Shown here: positions 1 through 6,339 of the stretch, in pieces
How positions within the stretch are numbered: position 1 is the stretch's first letter
Layout: every line of letters begins with the position of its first letter
NCBI GenBank assembly: GCA_030617485.1
Contig: JAUWVK010000085.1
Span: 1-6,708 of the forward strand
DNA from: Gammaproteobacteria bacterium
Lineage (GTDB): Bacteria > Pseudomonadota > Gammaproteobacteria > SZUA-152
Direction: 5' to 3'
Length of the DNA stretch: 6,708 nucleotides
Position numbers and translations under genes: made by a program
Notes under the pieces: generated by a model
Seen by the model: the letters and a program-made list of their open reading frames with translations, nothing else
What the model was told of the DNA's origin: nothing
Database searches by the model: none

Positions 1-783
1 ATTCTGTTTGCAGCGTTGGTGGTAGAGCTGGGTGTCCAATACCATTTATTGGGTACCGATAAGGTGGGCAATGATGTTCTTTATTTAAGCCTCAAGAGCA
101 TTCGTACCGGTCTGGTTATCGGTACGTTAACCACACTGATCATGCTGCCGTTTGCCATACTGCTGGGAATAATGGCTGGTCATTTCCGTGGTTGGGTGGA
201 TGATGTGATTCAATACATTTACACCACGTTAAATTCAATTCCTGGTGTGCTGTTAATCGCCGCGGCTATTTTGTCTGTTGACCTGTATATCACCAATAAT
301 CCGGACATGTTTGAAACGGTAGTTGAACGTGCCGATCTGCGTTTGCTGTTTCTGTGTTTGATTCTGGGTATTACCAGCTGGACGGGGCTGTGCCGTTTAC
401 TGCGTGGCGAAACCTTAAAACTTCGCGAGATGGATTATATTCAGGCGGCCACAGCTTTTGGTGTAAAAGATATGAAAATCATTAGCCGTCATATATTACC
501 CAATGTGATGCACATTGTGCTGATTGTCATTGTTCTAGATTTCAGTGGGCTGGTGTTGGCGGAAGCTGTACTTTCATATGTGGGCGTTGGCGTGGATCCC
601 AGCATGATCAGTTGGGGTAACATGATAAACAGCGCTCGTCTGGAAATGGCGCGCGAGCCTGTGGTGTGGTGGTCGTTAGTTGCTGCATTCTGGTTTATGT
701 TTGTTTTGGTGCTGGCGGCTAATTTATTCTCGGATGCGGTGCGTGATGCCTTTGATCCGCGTGTTGGTCGTACGCACAAGTAA
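1..783 (+). CDS. Oligopeptide/dipeptide ABC transporter permease, OppC/DppC type (5' partial)
   Basis: Inner-membrane permease subunit of a peptide-type ABC importer; it would form half of the translocation pore. The frame is open from base 1 (I-L-F-A-A-L-V-V...), so the gene begins upstream; the TTG at 16 is only an internal codon. 260 residues are visible. Seen: the family hallmark HLLGTDKVGNDVL just after the left edge, about five hydrophobic segments, and the cytoplasmic EAA loop (DYIQAATAFGVKD, then RHILPN, around residues 145-168) that docks on the ATPase. The end, SDAVRDAFDPRVG, is the usual OppC/DppC/YejE C-terminus. The first membrane segment and N-terminal region are missing at the window edge. 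A loop of about 20 residues (DLYITNNPDMFE...) lies between two membrane segments and seems longer than in typical DppC. The ATPase gene follows after 80 bases on the same strand, which supports one operon. The substrate cannot be read from sequence; YejE is the main alternative name. Confidence 0.93.
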   Translation: MLFAALVVELGVQYHLLGTDKVGNDVLYLSLKSIRTGLVIGTLTTLIMLPFAILLGIMAGHFRGWVDDVIQYIYTTLNSIPGVLLIAAAILSVDLYITNNPDMFETVVERADLRLLFLCLILGITSWTGLCRLLRGETLKLREMDYIQAATAFGVKDMKIISRHILPNVMHIVLIVIVLDFSGLVLAEAVLSYVGVGVDPSMISWGNMINSARLEMAREPVVWWSLVAAFWFMFVLVLAANLFSDAVRDAFDPRVGRTHK

Positions 784-818
784 TATTAGAAGAAAATAAA
801 ATGAGAGCTAATTATTTA

Positions 819-858
819 GTTTAGGAAAACATCGTTTAGGAAAAATAGTTTAGGAAAA
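819..858 (+). repeat. Three tandem copies of GTTTAGGAAAA ahead of the ATPase gene
   Basis: Three exact copies of the 11-mer GTTTAGGAAAA lie at 819-829, 834-844 and 848-858, with start-to-start spacing of 15 and 14 bases. The third copy supplies the likely ribosome-binding site (AGGAAAA, 852-858) of the ATPase gene, five bases before its ATG at 864. Each copy also contains a TAG triplet. The array fills half of the 80-base gap between permease and ATPase. It may be simple slippage duplication, or spare ribosome-loading sites that tune translation; the sequence does not distinguish these. Confidence 0.8.
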
Positions 859-863
859 TAATA

Positions 864-2909
864 ATGACAGAATCCTTGCTCCAAATTGAATCCCTGCAAA
901 CCTCATTTGCCGTAGCCGGTGGCATAGTGCGAGCGGTTGATGGTGTCAGTATTGAAATCGAAAAGGGGCAGACTTTTGCATTGCTGGGGGAATCAGGCTG
1001 TGGAAAATCCATGACTGCATTATCTGCCATGCGTCTGGTTCCTGAACCAGCAGGTCGCATCACCAACGGTGTCGTGCGGCTGGATGGCGAAGATCTGCTG
1101 CAATTGCCGGAAGTCGCCATGCGTGATGTGCGTGGCAAACGTATTGCAATGATTTTCCAGGAGCCGATGACTAGCCTTAATCCTGTGCTTACTATTGGTC
1201 AGCAGATAGAAGAAGTTCTGGTGAGGCACATGGGGTTAAAAGGTGAACCGGCAAAGAACCGTGTAGTGGAGTTAATTGAAGCGGTAGGGATCCCCGATCC
1301 CGCGCAGCGTTTTAAAGAATACCCGCATCAACTCTCTGGTGGCATGAAGCAGCGGGTGATGATTGCCATGGCGTTGGCCGGTGAGCCAGAATTGTTAATT
1401 GCTGATGAGCCCACTACTGCGCTGGATGTCACCATTCAGGCACAGGTTCTGGATCTCATGCGACAGTTACAAAAAGATAATGGTATGGCGATTCTGCTGA
1501 TCACTCATGATCTTGGTGTGGTGTCAGAAATGGCTGATCGTGTGGCGGTTATGTATGCGGGCCAAATTGTCGAAGAAGCTGACCGCGCGGAATTCTTTGC
1601 TGACCCCAAACATCCTTATTCAAAAAAATTGTTTGAATCATTACCTGATATGGAGAAACGCGGCCAACGGCTTTCGGTTATCTCCGGTAATGTACCATCA
1701 CTGGATACTGTATTTAGCGGGTGTCGTTTTGCGGATCGCTGTGATTCCGCCTGGGATGTGTGCCGCCAACAGGTACCTGAGTGGAAGCCAAATGGCTCAG
1801 GTGGTGTGCGCTGTCATTTACACGACCCTCTACAAGAGAAGTCAATAACAAAACCAGCTGAGCAGGGAGAAAATAAAGAAGCCACTACTGAAGCTGCGAT
1901 AACAAAACCTAAAAACACAGATGACCAAAGTTTGTTAACTGTAGAAGGCTTGAAAGTCCACTTTCCTATTCATAAAGGTTTGCTGCGTCGTGTGGTGAAT
2001 CATGTTAAAGCCGTGGATGATATCTCTTTATCGATACCCGCAGGCCACACGCTGGCATTAGTAGGTGAATCGGGCTGCGGGAAAACGACAGTGGGTAAGG
2101 GAATATTACAGTTAATACGCCCCACTGCGGGCCAGGTAAAATTTGGTGACGCAGATCTTACTTCGCTTTCAACCAGTCAGTTGCGTAGTCATCGTAGTGA
2201 TGTGCAGATTATTTTCCAGGATCCATTTTCTTCCATGAATCCACGCATGATGGTCGCTGACATCATTGAAGAGGGCATGATTACTCAGGGTATTGGTGGT
2301 GACGCAAAATCTCGCGAAGCACGAGTTGACCAATTGCTTGAACAAGTTGGATTGCCTGCGGATGTGAAGCATCGTTATCCCCATGAATTTTCTGGTGGTC
2401 AGCGCCAACGTATTTGCATTGCGCGCGCCTTAGCCGTTGAACCCAAGTTGATTATTTGTGACGAACCAACCAGTGCGCTGGATGTTTCTGTACAGGCGCA
2501 AATACTAAATTTGTTAAAAGACTTGCAGGACGAACTAGGGTTGGCCTATTTATTTATTACCCATGATTTATCCGTGGTGGAATATCTGGCACATGAAGTG
2601 GCAGTAATGTACCTGGGGAGAATAGTAGAGCAGGGCCTGGTGCGGGAAGTTATGGAAAATCCACTTCACCCTTATACAAAGGCGCTACTGTCCGCAGTTC
2701 CAGTGATTGAAAAAGAAGGCGCAACGAAAGAACGTAAAGTTATTCGTGTGCAAGGCGAAATGCCGTCACCCATTAACCCACCGGCGGGTTGCCATTTCCA
2801 TCCCCGTTGTGAACAAGCCATGCCAGAGTGCAAGGAAAGTTATCCGGATGCACGCATAAGTAGTAATAGTCACATGGCTCGATGCTTTCTTTATCAAGAA
2901 AAATCATAG
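864..2909 (+). CDS. Fused two-domain peptide ABC transporter ATPase (OppD-OppF / YejF / GsiA type)
   Basis: 681-residue ATPase that would power the peptide importer from the cytoplasmic face; both nucleotide-binding domains are in one chain. Domain 1: Walker A GESGCGKS (42-49), Q-loop Q99, signature LSGGMKQR (157-164), Walker B LLIADE (177-182), H-loop H215. Domain 2: Walker A GESGCGKT (401-408), Q452, signature FSGGQRQR (509-516), Walker B LIICDE (529-534), H567. All ATPase motifs look intact in both halves, so both sites should be competent. Each half ends in the oligopeptide-transporter extension (HPYSKKL at 250, HPYTKAL at 602) with four cysteines: 287/293/300/317 and 643/649/656/674. These match the motif reported to hold a 4Fe-4S cluster in some Opp/Dpp ATPases. 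A K/E/T-rich linker (about 322-356) joins the halves. At 681 residues it is longer than E. coli YejF (about 530, recalled). The start is set by ATG 864 with AGGAAAA five bases upstream. YejF, GsiA and DppD-DppF fusion are alternative names; the substrate is unresolved. Confidence 0.95.
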   Translation: MTESLLQIESLQTSFAVAGGIVRAVDGVSIEIEKGQTFALLGESGCGKSMTALSAMRLVPEPAGRITNGVVRLDGEDLLQLPEVAMRDVRGKRIAMIFQEPMTSLNPVLTIGQQIEEVLVRHMGLKGEPAKNRVVELIEAVGIPDPAQRFKEYPHQLSGGMKQRVMIAMALAGEPELLIADEPTTALDVTIQAQVLDLMRQLQKDNGMAILLITHDLGVVSEMADRVAVMYAGQIVEEADRAEFFADPKHPYSKKLFESLPDMEKRGQRLSVISGNVPSLDTVFSGCRFADRCDSAWDVCRQQVPEWKPNGSGGVRCHLHDPLQEKSITKPAEQGENKEATTEAAITKPKNTDDQSLLTVEGLKVHFPIHKGLLRRVVNHVKAVDDISLSIPAGHTLALVGESGCGKTTVGKGILQLIRPTAGQVKFGDADLTSLSTSQLRSHRSDVQIIFQDPFSSMNPRMMVADIIEEGMITQGIGGDAKSREARVDQLLEQVGLPADVKHRYPHEFSGGQRQRICIARALAVEPKLIICDEPTSALDVSVQAQILNLLKDLQDELGLAYLFITHDLSVVEYLAHEVAVMYLGRIVEQGLVREVMENPLHPYTKALLSAVPVIEKEGATKERKVIRVQGEMPSPINPPAGCHFHPRCEQAMPECKESYPDARISSNSHMARCFLYQEKS

Positions 2910-2924
2910 AGAGACGTAACTAAA

Positions 2925-3347
2925 ATGATAGATGCAAATGTTGAAGGAAGTTGTTTGTGTGGCGCAGTGAAGTATAAAATCAGCGGGGAAGCGTTACGAT
3001 TTTATAATTGCCACTGTAATCGCTGTCGAAAAGTAACAGGTGCTGCGCATGCTTCCAATCTTCTGGTGAAACCAGAGTCAAGTTTGAATTGGGAAAGCGG
3101 CGAAGACATGTTGCAACGTTACAAAGTTCCAGAGGCCGAACGTTTTTATAATCTTTTTTGTAACCAGTGTGGCAGCCCAATGCCGAGAGTAGTGCCGGAA
3201 CTGGATGCGGTTATTATTCCTGCCGGGTCATTGGATACCGAGCCACCAATGGCGCCAAACGGCAATATCTTCTGGGGTTCACGCGCTGAGTGGAGTTGCC
3301 CCTCTAACGATTTGCCAACCTACGATGAATATCCTGCGCCTAAATAA
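2925..3347 (+). CDS. GFA/CENP-V family zinc protein (glutathione-dependent formaldehyde-activating enzyme-like)
   Basis: 140-residue cytoplasmic protein with no signal peptide or membrane segment. The GFA cysteine pattern is complete: CLCG (C10, C12), CHCNRC (C29, C31, C34) and FCNQCGSP (C79, C82). By analogy with Paracoccus Gfa, C10/C12/C79/C82 would bind a structural zinc and C29/C31/C34 the second zinc. An extra cysteine, C125, lies near the C-terminus. The founding member is linked to S-hydroxymethylglutathione formation, but many members have no proven activity, so only the family is called. The gene starts 15 bases after the ATPase stop, and AGAGAGA (2908-2914) is a weak ribosome-binding site about ten bases before ATG 2925. 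This spacing implies co-transcription with the transporter. No formaldehyde dehydrogenase gene is visible next to it, so a role in formaldehyde oxidation is not supported by context. Confidence 0.9.
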   Translation: MIDANVEGSCLCGAVKYKISGEALRFYNCHCNRCRKVTGAAHASNLLVKPESSLNWESGEDMLQRYKVPEAERFYNLFCNQCGSPMPRVVPELDAVIIPAGSLDTEPPMAPNGNIFWGSRAEWSCPSNDLPTYDEYPAPK

Positions 3348-3359
3348 AATCAGGCTGAA

Positions 3360-3387
3360 ATCACTCAAATTAAGACTGTTGAGTGAT
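3360..3387. terminator. Hairpin between convergent genes, possible weak terminator
   Basis: A perfect 9-bp inverted repeat, ATCACTCAA (3360-3368) and TTGAGTGAT (3379-3387), with a 10-base loop. It covers the last codons and stop of mltD and lies 12 bases past the GFA-like stop. On the minus strand the stem is followed, after about ten bases, by the T-rich ATTTTATTT; on the plus strand no T tract follows. The stem is AT-rich and lacks an adjacent U run, so it is at best a weak intrinsic terminator, more plausible for mltD than for the + strand operon. It is the only hairpin seen at this convergent junction. Confidence 0.4.
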
Positions 3388-5187
3388 ATCCACATACAAC
3401 GTTAAGCGTTGCCCTGGTTGCAGATACTTTCCTCTTTTTAACGAATTCCAGCGCCGTAGCTTTTTCACAGTAACACTGAATTTTTGCGCAATACGTGCCA
3501 GTGAATCACCCTTGCGTACACGATAATGCAGCTGTTGGCGGGTGACGCTACTTGGCAGGGAAACAAACTGTCGATTGGCGAGGTTGCGTGATTTTGTCCA
3601 GATCACTAATCGCTGGCCGAGCTTAAGAGAATCCTTTGGCGACATGCCATTCCAGGAAGCGAGCTGACTGACTTTCACTTTGTATTTTCGCGAGAGATCC
3701 CAGAAAGTATCGCCATTTTTTACCGTATGCTTTATTTTGTGGCCGCTACGTTTAGTGCCTTGCAGTGCCAGGCGACGACGGTCTTCACTCATGTAGTGTC
3801 TGAGGTTTTTAGTGGCCACCGGGATAATGATACTTTGTCCCGCGCGTATCCATTTATCACGAATATTGTTGACTTCTTGCAGCAGGGCGACCGAAGTTTG
3901 AAATTCACGTGCAATGTGGCCAAGGGTTTCACCCTCGCGAATACGATGGCGTTCCCAGCGTATTCGATTTTTCTTATCAACTTTTGCCAGAGCTCCAAGG
4001 AAAGCCTCTGTCTTATCGATGGGCAATAATAATTTGTGCGGCCCTTTGGGATCCGTTGCCCAGCGATTAAAAGCCGGATTGAGCTTGTAAATGGTTTCGA
4101 TGGGCAGGTCGGCTAGTTCAGCAGCCAGAGCTAAATCGATTTGCGAACCAATATCGACGTGTTGCAGGTAAGGTTCATCTGGAATTGAGCCGAGGACAAT
4201 ATTGTAATCTGCGCTACGTGCAACGATGGCACTAATGGCGAGCAACTTCGGCACGTAGCCTTTGGTTTCGGCAGGTAGATCCAAAGACCAGAAGTCGGTT
4301 GGGCGACCTTTCTTTTTATTTTTTCTAATGGCTCGTGCGACGCGACCTTCACCGGAGTTGTACGAAGCCAGTGCTAGTAACCAGTCACCATCAAATCGTT
4401 TATGTAAACGGCTGAGGTATTTGAGTGCTGCTTTAGTGGCTGCGGGTACATCGCGTCGGCCGTCATACCACCAGTTTTGTTTCAGGCCATACATTTTGCC
4501 TGTACCAGGGATAAACTGCCAAATGCCTGCGGCACGTCCGGGTGAATAGGCGAAAGGCTGAAAGGCGCTCTCAACAACGGGTAGCAAAGCAATTTCCATA
4601 GGCATATCGCGCGCTTCAATTTCTTTTACGATGTCGTACAGGAAAGGGCGGGCACGTTCTGCTACGCGGTCAAGGTAAGCCTGATGTTTGGCATACCAGT
4701 CGATATAGGGTTTAACAAAGCGGTGGTCCTGACCCGCGAGTCTGAATCCGCCACGGATGCGTTGCCATATGTCACCGGGTATTTCTGCGACGGTAGAGCT
4801 AATAGAGGTGTTATCAATATCAGCAGATGAATCTTCCCGTATGTCTGAATCCTGAATATTGAGCTGAGGACCATCTTCTTCAGGCAGCTCGTTATACCAT
4901 TGTGCTACCACAGCCCACCAGGGCATAGCGGTATCGGATATGTAGGGGGGGATGCGGTGTGGGTGATTGTTCGAGTCTGTTTCAGCAATATATGCAGCGG
5001 TAGTAACATCATCGCTAATCACAGCAGAATCATTTAAAACGCTCACATCCTGTTTGCTGGTGTTGATACAGGCTGCCAGGAACAGAGATATTACAATTAC
5101 CATGAGCACAGACAGGTAGTGCCGAGGTTCTGTCGATGGGTGCTTATTTTGGGTTTTTTTCGTAATGGGCTTCATAGAAAATTTCAT
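3370..5187 (-). CDS. mltD: Membrane-bound lytic murein transglycosylase D, lipoprotein with three LysM domains
   Basis: 605-residue lipoprotein that would cleave peptidoglycan glycan strands, forming 1,6-anhydro-muropeptides, from the periplasmic face of the outer membrane. The N-terminus has a basic stretch, a hydrophobic core (about 25-38) and lipobox LAAC with C40 as the lipidated residue; the next residue is Ile, not Asp, which fits outer-membrane sorting. The transglycosylase domain is about 170-300: ALLPVVESAF carries the probable catalytic glutamate E206, followed by GRAAGIWQFIPGTGKMYGL and LALASYNSGEGRV. LysM domains, which bind glycan, lie at about 414-457, 487-530 and 554-597, each with the GD/GE-S/T-L or GDTFW core. 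E. coli MltD is shorter (about 450 residues, two LysM), so this version has one extra. ATG 5187 is taken as start; ATG at 5175 (Met5) is equally possible because neither has a clear ribosome-binding site. It follows gloB on the same strand by 121 bases. Confidence 0.95.
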   Translation of the reverse strand: MKFSMKPITKKTQNKHPSTEPRHYLSVLMVIVISLFLAACINTSKQDVSVLNDSAVISDDVTTAAYIAETDSNNHPHRIPPYISDTAMPWWAVVAQWYNELPEEDGPQLNIQDSDIREDSSADIDNTSISSTVAEIPGDIWQRIRGGFRLAGQDHRFVKPYIDWYAKHQAYLDRVAERARPFLYDIVKEIEARDMPMEIALLPVVESAFQPFAYSPGRAAGIWQFIPGTGKMYGLKQNWWYDGRRDVPAATKAALKYLSRLHKRFDGDWLLALASYNSGEGRVARAIRKNKKKGRPTDFWSLDLPAETKGYVPKLLAISAIVARSADYNIVLGSIPDEPYLQHVDIGSQIDLALAAELADLPIETIYKLNPAFNRWATDPKGPHKLLLPIDKTEAFLGALAKVDKKNRIRWERHRIREGETLGHIAREFQTSVALLQEVNNIRDKWIRAGQSIIIPVATKNLRHYMSEDRRRLALQGTKRSGHKIKHTVKNGDTFWDLSRKYKVKVSQLASWNGMSPKDSLKLGQRLVIWTKSRNLANRQFVSLPSSVTRQQLHYRVRKGDSLARIAQKFSVTVKKLRRWNSLKRGKYLQPGQRLTLYVDITQQS

Positions 5188-5220
5188 AAGAAATAAGGAT
5201 ATACATTGTAATATTGAACG

Positions 5221-5249
5221 ATTTTAGCAGCCAAAAGGTTCAGTGTCTG
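5221..5249 (-). promoter_or_regulatory. Candidate sigma70 promoter for mltD
   Basis: On the minus strand, CAGACA (5249-5244, 4/6 match to the -35 box) and TAAAAT (5226-5221, 5/6 match to the -10 box) are separated by 17 bases. This would give a leader of roughly 30 nucleotides before ATG 5187. A second possible -10 box, TACAAT (5210-5205), has a poorer -35 (TTGGCT, 18-base spacer). Read by eye only; it suggests that mltD can be transcribed independently of gloB. Confidence 0.35.
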
Positions 5250-5308
5250 TAGAACAGGTTTGCATAATGTTAAATCGGTAATTTGAGGCAAGGACTTGAT
5301 CTATTCCC

Positions 5309-6109
5309 CTAATCTAGTGTGTCTTTCCAGTGACGTACCGTAGCAAACACCGCAGCCCCATTCGACAGTGGATGTCCGGCAAAAGTTTCAGCGGCCCGTA
5401 CGATGGTCGGCTGATCAAAACGTAAAAAGGGATTAGTGGCTTTTTCGATACCCAGCAAGGAGGGGACGGTCGCTTCACCTCGCTGACGCTGTTGTTGCAC
5501 AGTGGTTTGGCGTTCTTTTAGCAACAGGTTGCCTGGCTCGGCTATACGAGCAAATACCAGATTGTCTTCAGTGTACTCATGGGCACAGTAGACGAGGGTA
5601 TCGTCAGGCAGGGCGTTAATTTTGCCCAGTGAATGGTGAAATTGCTCGGCTGTACCATTAAAAATTCTGCCACAGCCGCCAGCGAACACGGTATCACCAC
5701 AGAAAAGCATGCCCTGGCCATCTTTATTTTCGTCTTTATTATCACAGTAGTAGGATATGTGGCCTGCAGTATGGCCCGGCACGTCGATCACCTGAAATTG
5801 AGCTCCTAACTCCGGGATTTTCACACTATCGCTTTCGGTCAACGGGTGGTCCATATGAGGTATGGATTCGTTGGCAGGACCGTATACGGGCATTGGATAA
5901 CGTTCAAGCAGATCGGCGATTCCACCCGTATGGTCACCATGGAAATGGGTAATGAGGATGGCTACAGGCTGAAGGGATTGCGCTTCGATGGCCGCGATCA
6001 CAGGGCCGGCATCTCCGGGATCTACAATAGCAACCTGGGGCTTTTCGGGCTGTTTGATGAGCCAGATATAGTTGTCGTCAAACGCGTGTACACCTTGCGC
6101 TGTGAGCAT
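5309..6109 (-). CDS. gloB: Hydroxyacylglutathione hydrolase (glyoxalase II)
   Basis: 266-residue cytoplasmic metallo-beta-lactamase-fold enzyme that hydrolyses S-D-lactoylglutathione to D-lactate and glutathione, the second step of methylglyoxal detoxification. The dinuclear metal motif THFHGDH gives H55, H57, D59 and H60; H113 (PGHTAGH), D139 (FCGDT) and H177 (CAHEYT) complete the ligand set. The glyoxalase II features FDDNYIW, GGCGRIFNGTAEQ and the glutathione-binding C-terminal region (R259, K262) are present, which separates it from generic lactamase-fold hydrolases. An acidic, lysine-rich insert, DNKDENKDGQG (123-133), lies between PGHTAGHISYY and LFCGD, where E. coli GloB is shorter (recalled). 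ATG 6109 is supported by GGAGAG five bases upstream. A YafS-like gene diverges from it and mltD lies downstream, an order known from other gammaproteobacteria. Confidence 0.95.
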   Translation of the reverse strand: MLTAQGVHAFDDNYIWLIKQPEKPQVAIVDPGDAGPVIAAIEAQSLQPVAILITHFHGDHTGGIADLLERYPMPVYGPANESIPHMDHPLTESDSVKIPELGAQFQVIDVPGHTAGHISYYCDNKDENKDGQGMLFCGDTVFAGGCGRIFNGTAEQFHHSLGKINALPDDTLVYCAHEYTEDNLVFARIAEPGNLLLKERQTTVQQQRQRGEATVPSLLGIEKATNPFLRFDQPTIVRAAETFAGHPLSNGAAVFATVRHWKDTLD

Positions 6110-6114
6110 GGGGT

Positions 6115-6120
6115 CTCTCC
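6115..6120 (-). promoter_or_regulatory. Ribosome-binding site of gloB
   Basis: GGAGAG on the minus strand, five bases before ATG 6109, is the clearest Shine-Dalgarno match in the window. It fixes the gloB start and agrees with the protein beginning a few residues before the conserved FDDNYIW. Confidence 0.75.
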
Positions 6121-6128
6121 AGGTTCAT

Positions 6129-6156
6129 TTTGTCAGATTGCGTTTGTCAGTATGCG
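6129..6156. repeat. Tandem 14-bp direct repeat upstream of gloB
   Basis: TTTGTCAGATTGCG (6129-6142) is followed without gap by TTTGTCAGTATGCG (6143-6156), 12 of 14 bases identical. The repeat starts 20 bases upstream of the gloB start codon, inside the probable gloB leader or promoter-proximal region. It may be a drifted duplication or a pair of protein-binding sites; no known operator is recognised. Confidence 0.7.
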
Positions 6157-6201
6157 TCGTGATCCGCGTGATCGCAGTAGTTTACACTACATTATTCTGT
6201 C

Positions 6202-6212
6202 GGCATTATGCC
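6202..6212. promoter_or_regulatory. Small palindrome overlapping candidate -10 boxes
   Basis: GGCATTATGCC is a perfect 5+1+5 palindrome. Because of its symmetry it contains a -10-like hexamer on each strand, so it could be an operator or just a coincidence of divergent promoters. No regulator is known to match it. Confidence 0.3.
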
Positions 6213-6339
6213 TGTGTGGGAAACGCCGCATCAGGTAAATAATTAATATTGATAAGTTCATGTAACTTCTTGAAAACAGGCGCTAATAATTTTGAATTTC
6301 GGTTTTACTTTTAGTTTGCGAGCGAGGCTTTCTCGTTGG

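Larger units (their letters stand above)
6110..6339. promoter_or_regulatory. Divergent regulatory region between gloB and the methyltransferase-like gene
   Basis: This 230-base gap holds no convincing gene. From left to right it contains the gloB ribosome-binding site, the tandem 14-mer, two CGTGATC copies (6158-6164, 6167-6173), the inverted repeat GTAGT-TTAC-ACTAC (6177-6190), the palindrome GGCATTATGCC (6202-6212), and an AT-rich segment (about 6235-6310). Candidate promoters overlap at the palindrome. On + there is TTTACA (6181-6186), a 17-base spacer and CATTAT (6204-6209). On - there is CTGATG (6234-6229), an 18-base spacer and CATAAT (6210-6205). All are eye matches to sigma70 boxes and are tentative, but both flanking genes must be started from somewhere in this gap. 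Confidence 0.45.

Noticed and set aside
489..779. 96-codon minus-strand ORF opposite the permease
   Set aside because: Composition of Thr/Ser/Asn-rich shadow sequence opposite membrane segments; the + frame is clearly the gene.
1507..1848. 113-codon + strand ORF in another frame within the ATPase gene
   Set aside because: Overlaps essential motifs of the first ATPase domain in the true frame; no motif of its own.
4262..4549. 95-codon + strand ORF inside mltD
   Set aside because: Antisense to the transglycosylase domain of mltD; no family resemblance.
5234..5256. GTTC...GAAC inverted repeat considered as a gloB terminator
   Set aside because: Only a 4-bp stem with a 10-base loop and a short T4 run; too weak to call.
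5846..6238. 130-codon + strand ORF across the gloB start and part of the divergent region
   Set aside because: Mostly antisense to well-supported gloB; no recognisable motif and no ribosome-binding site.
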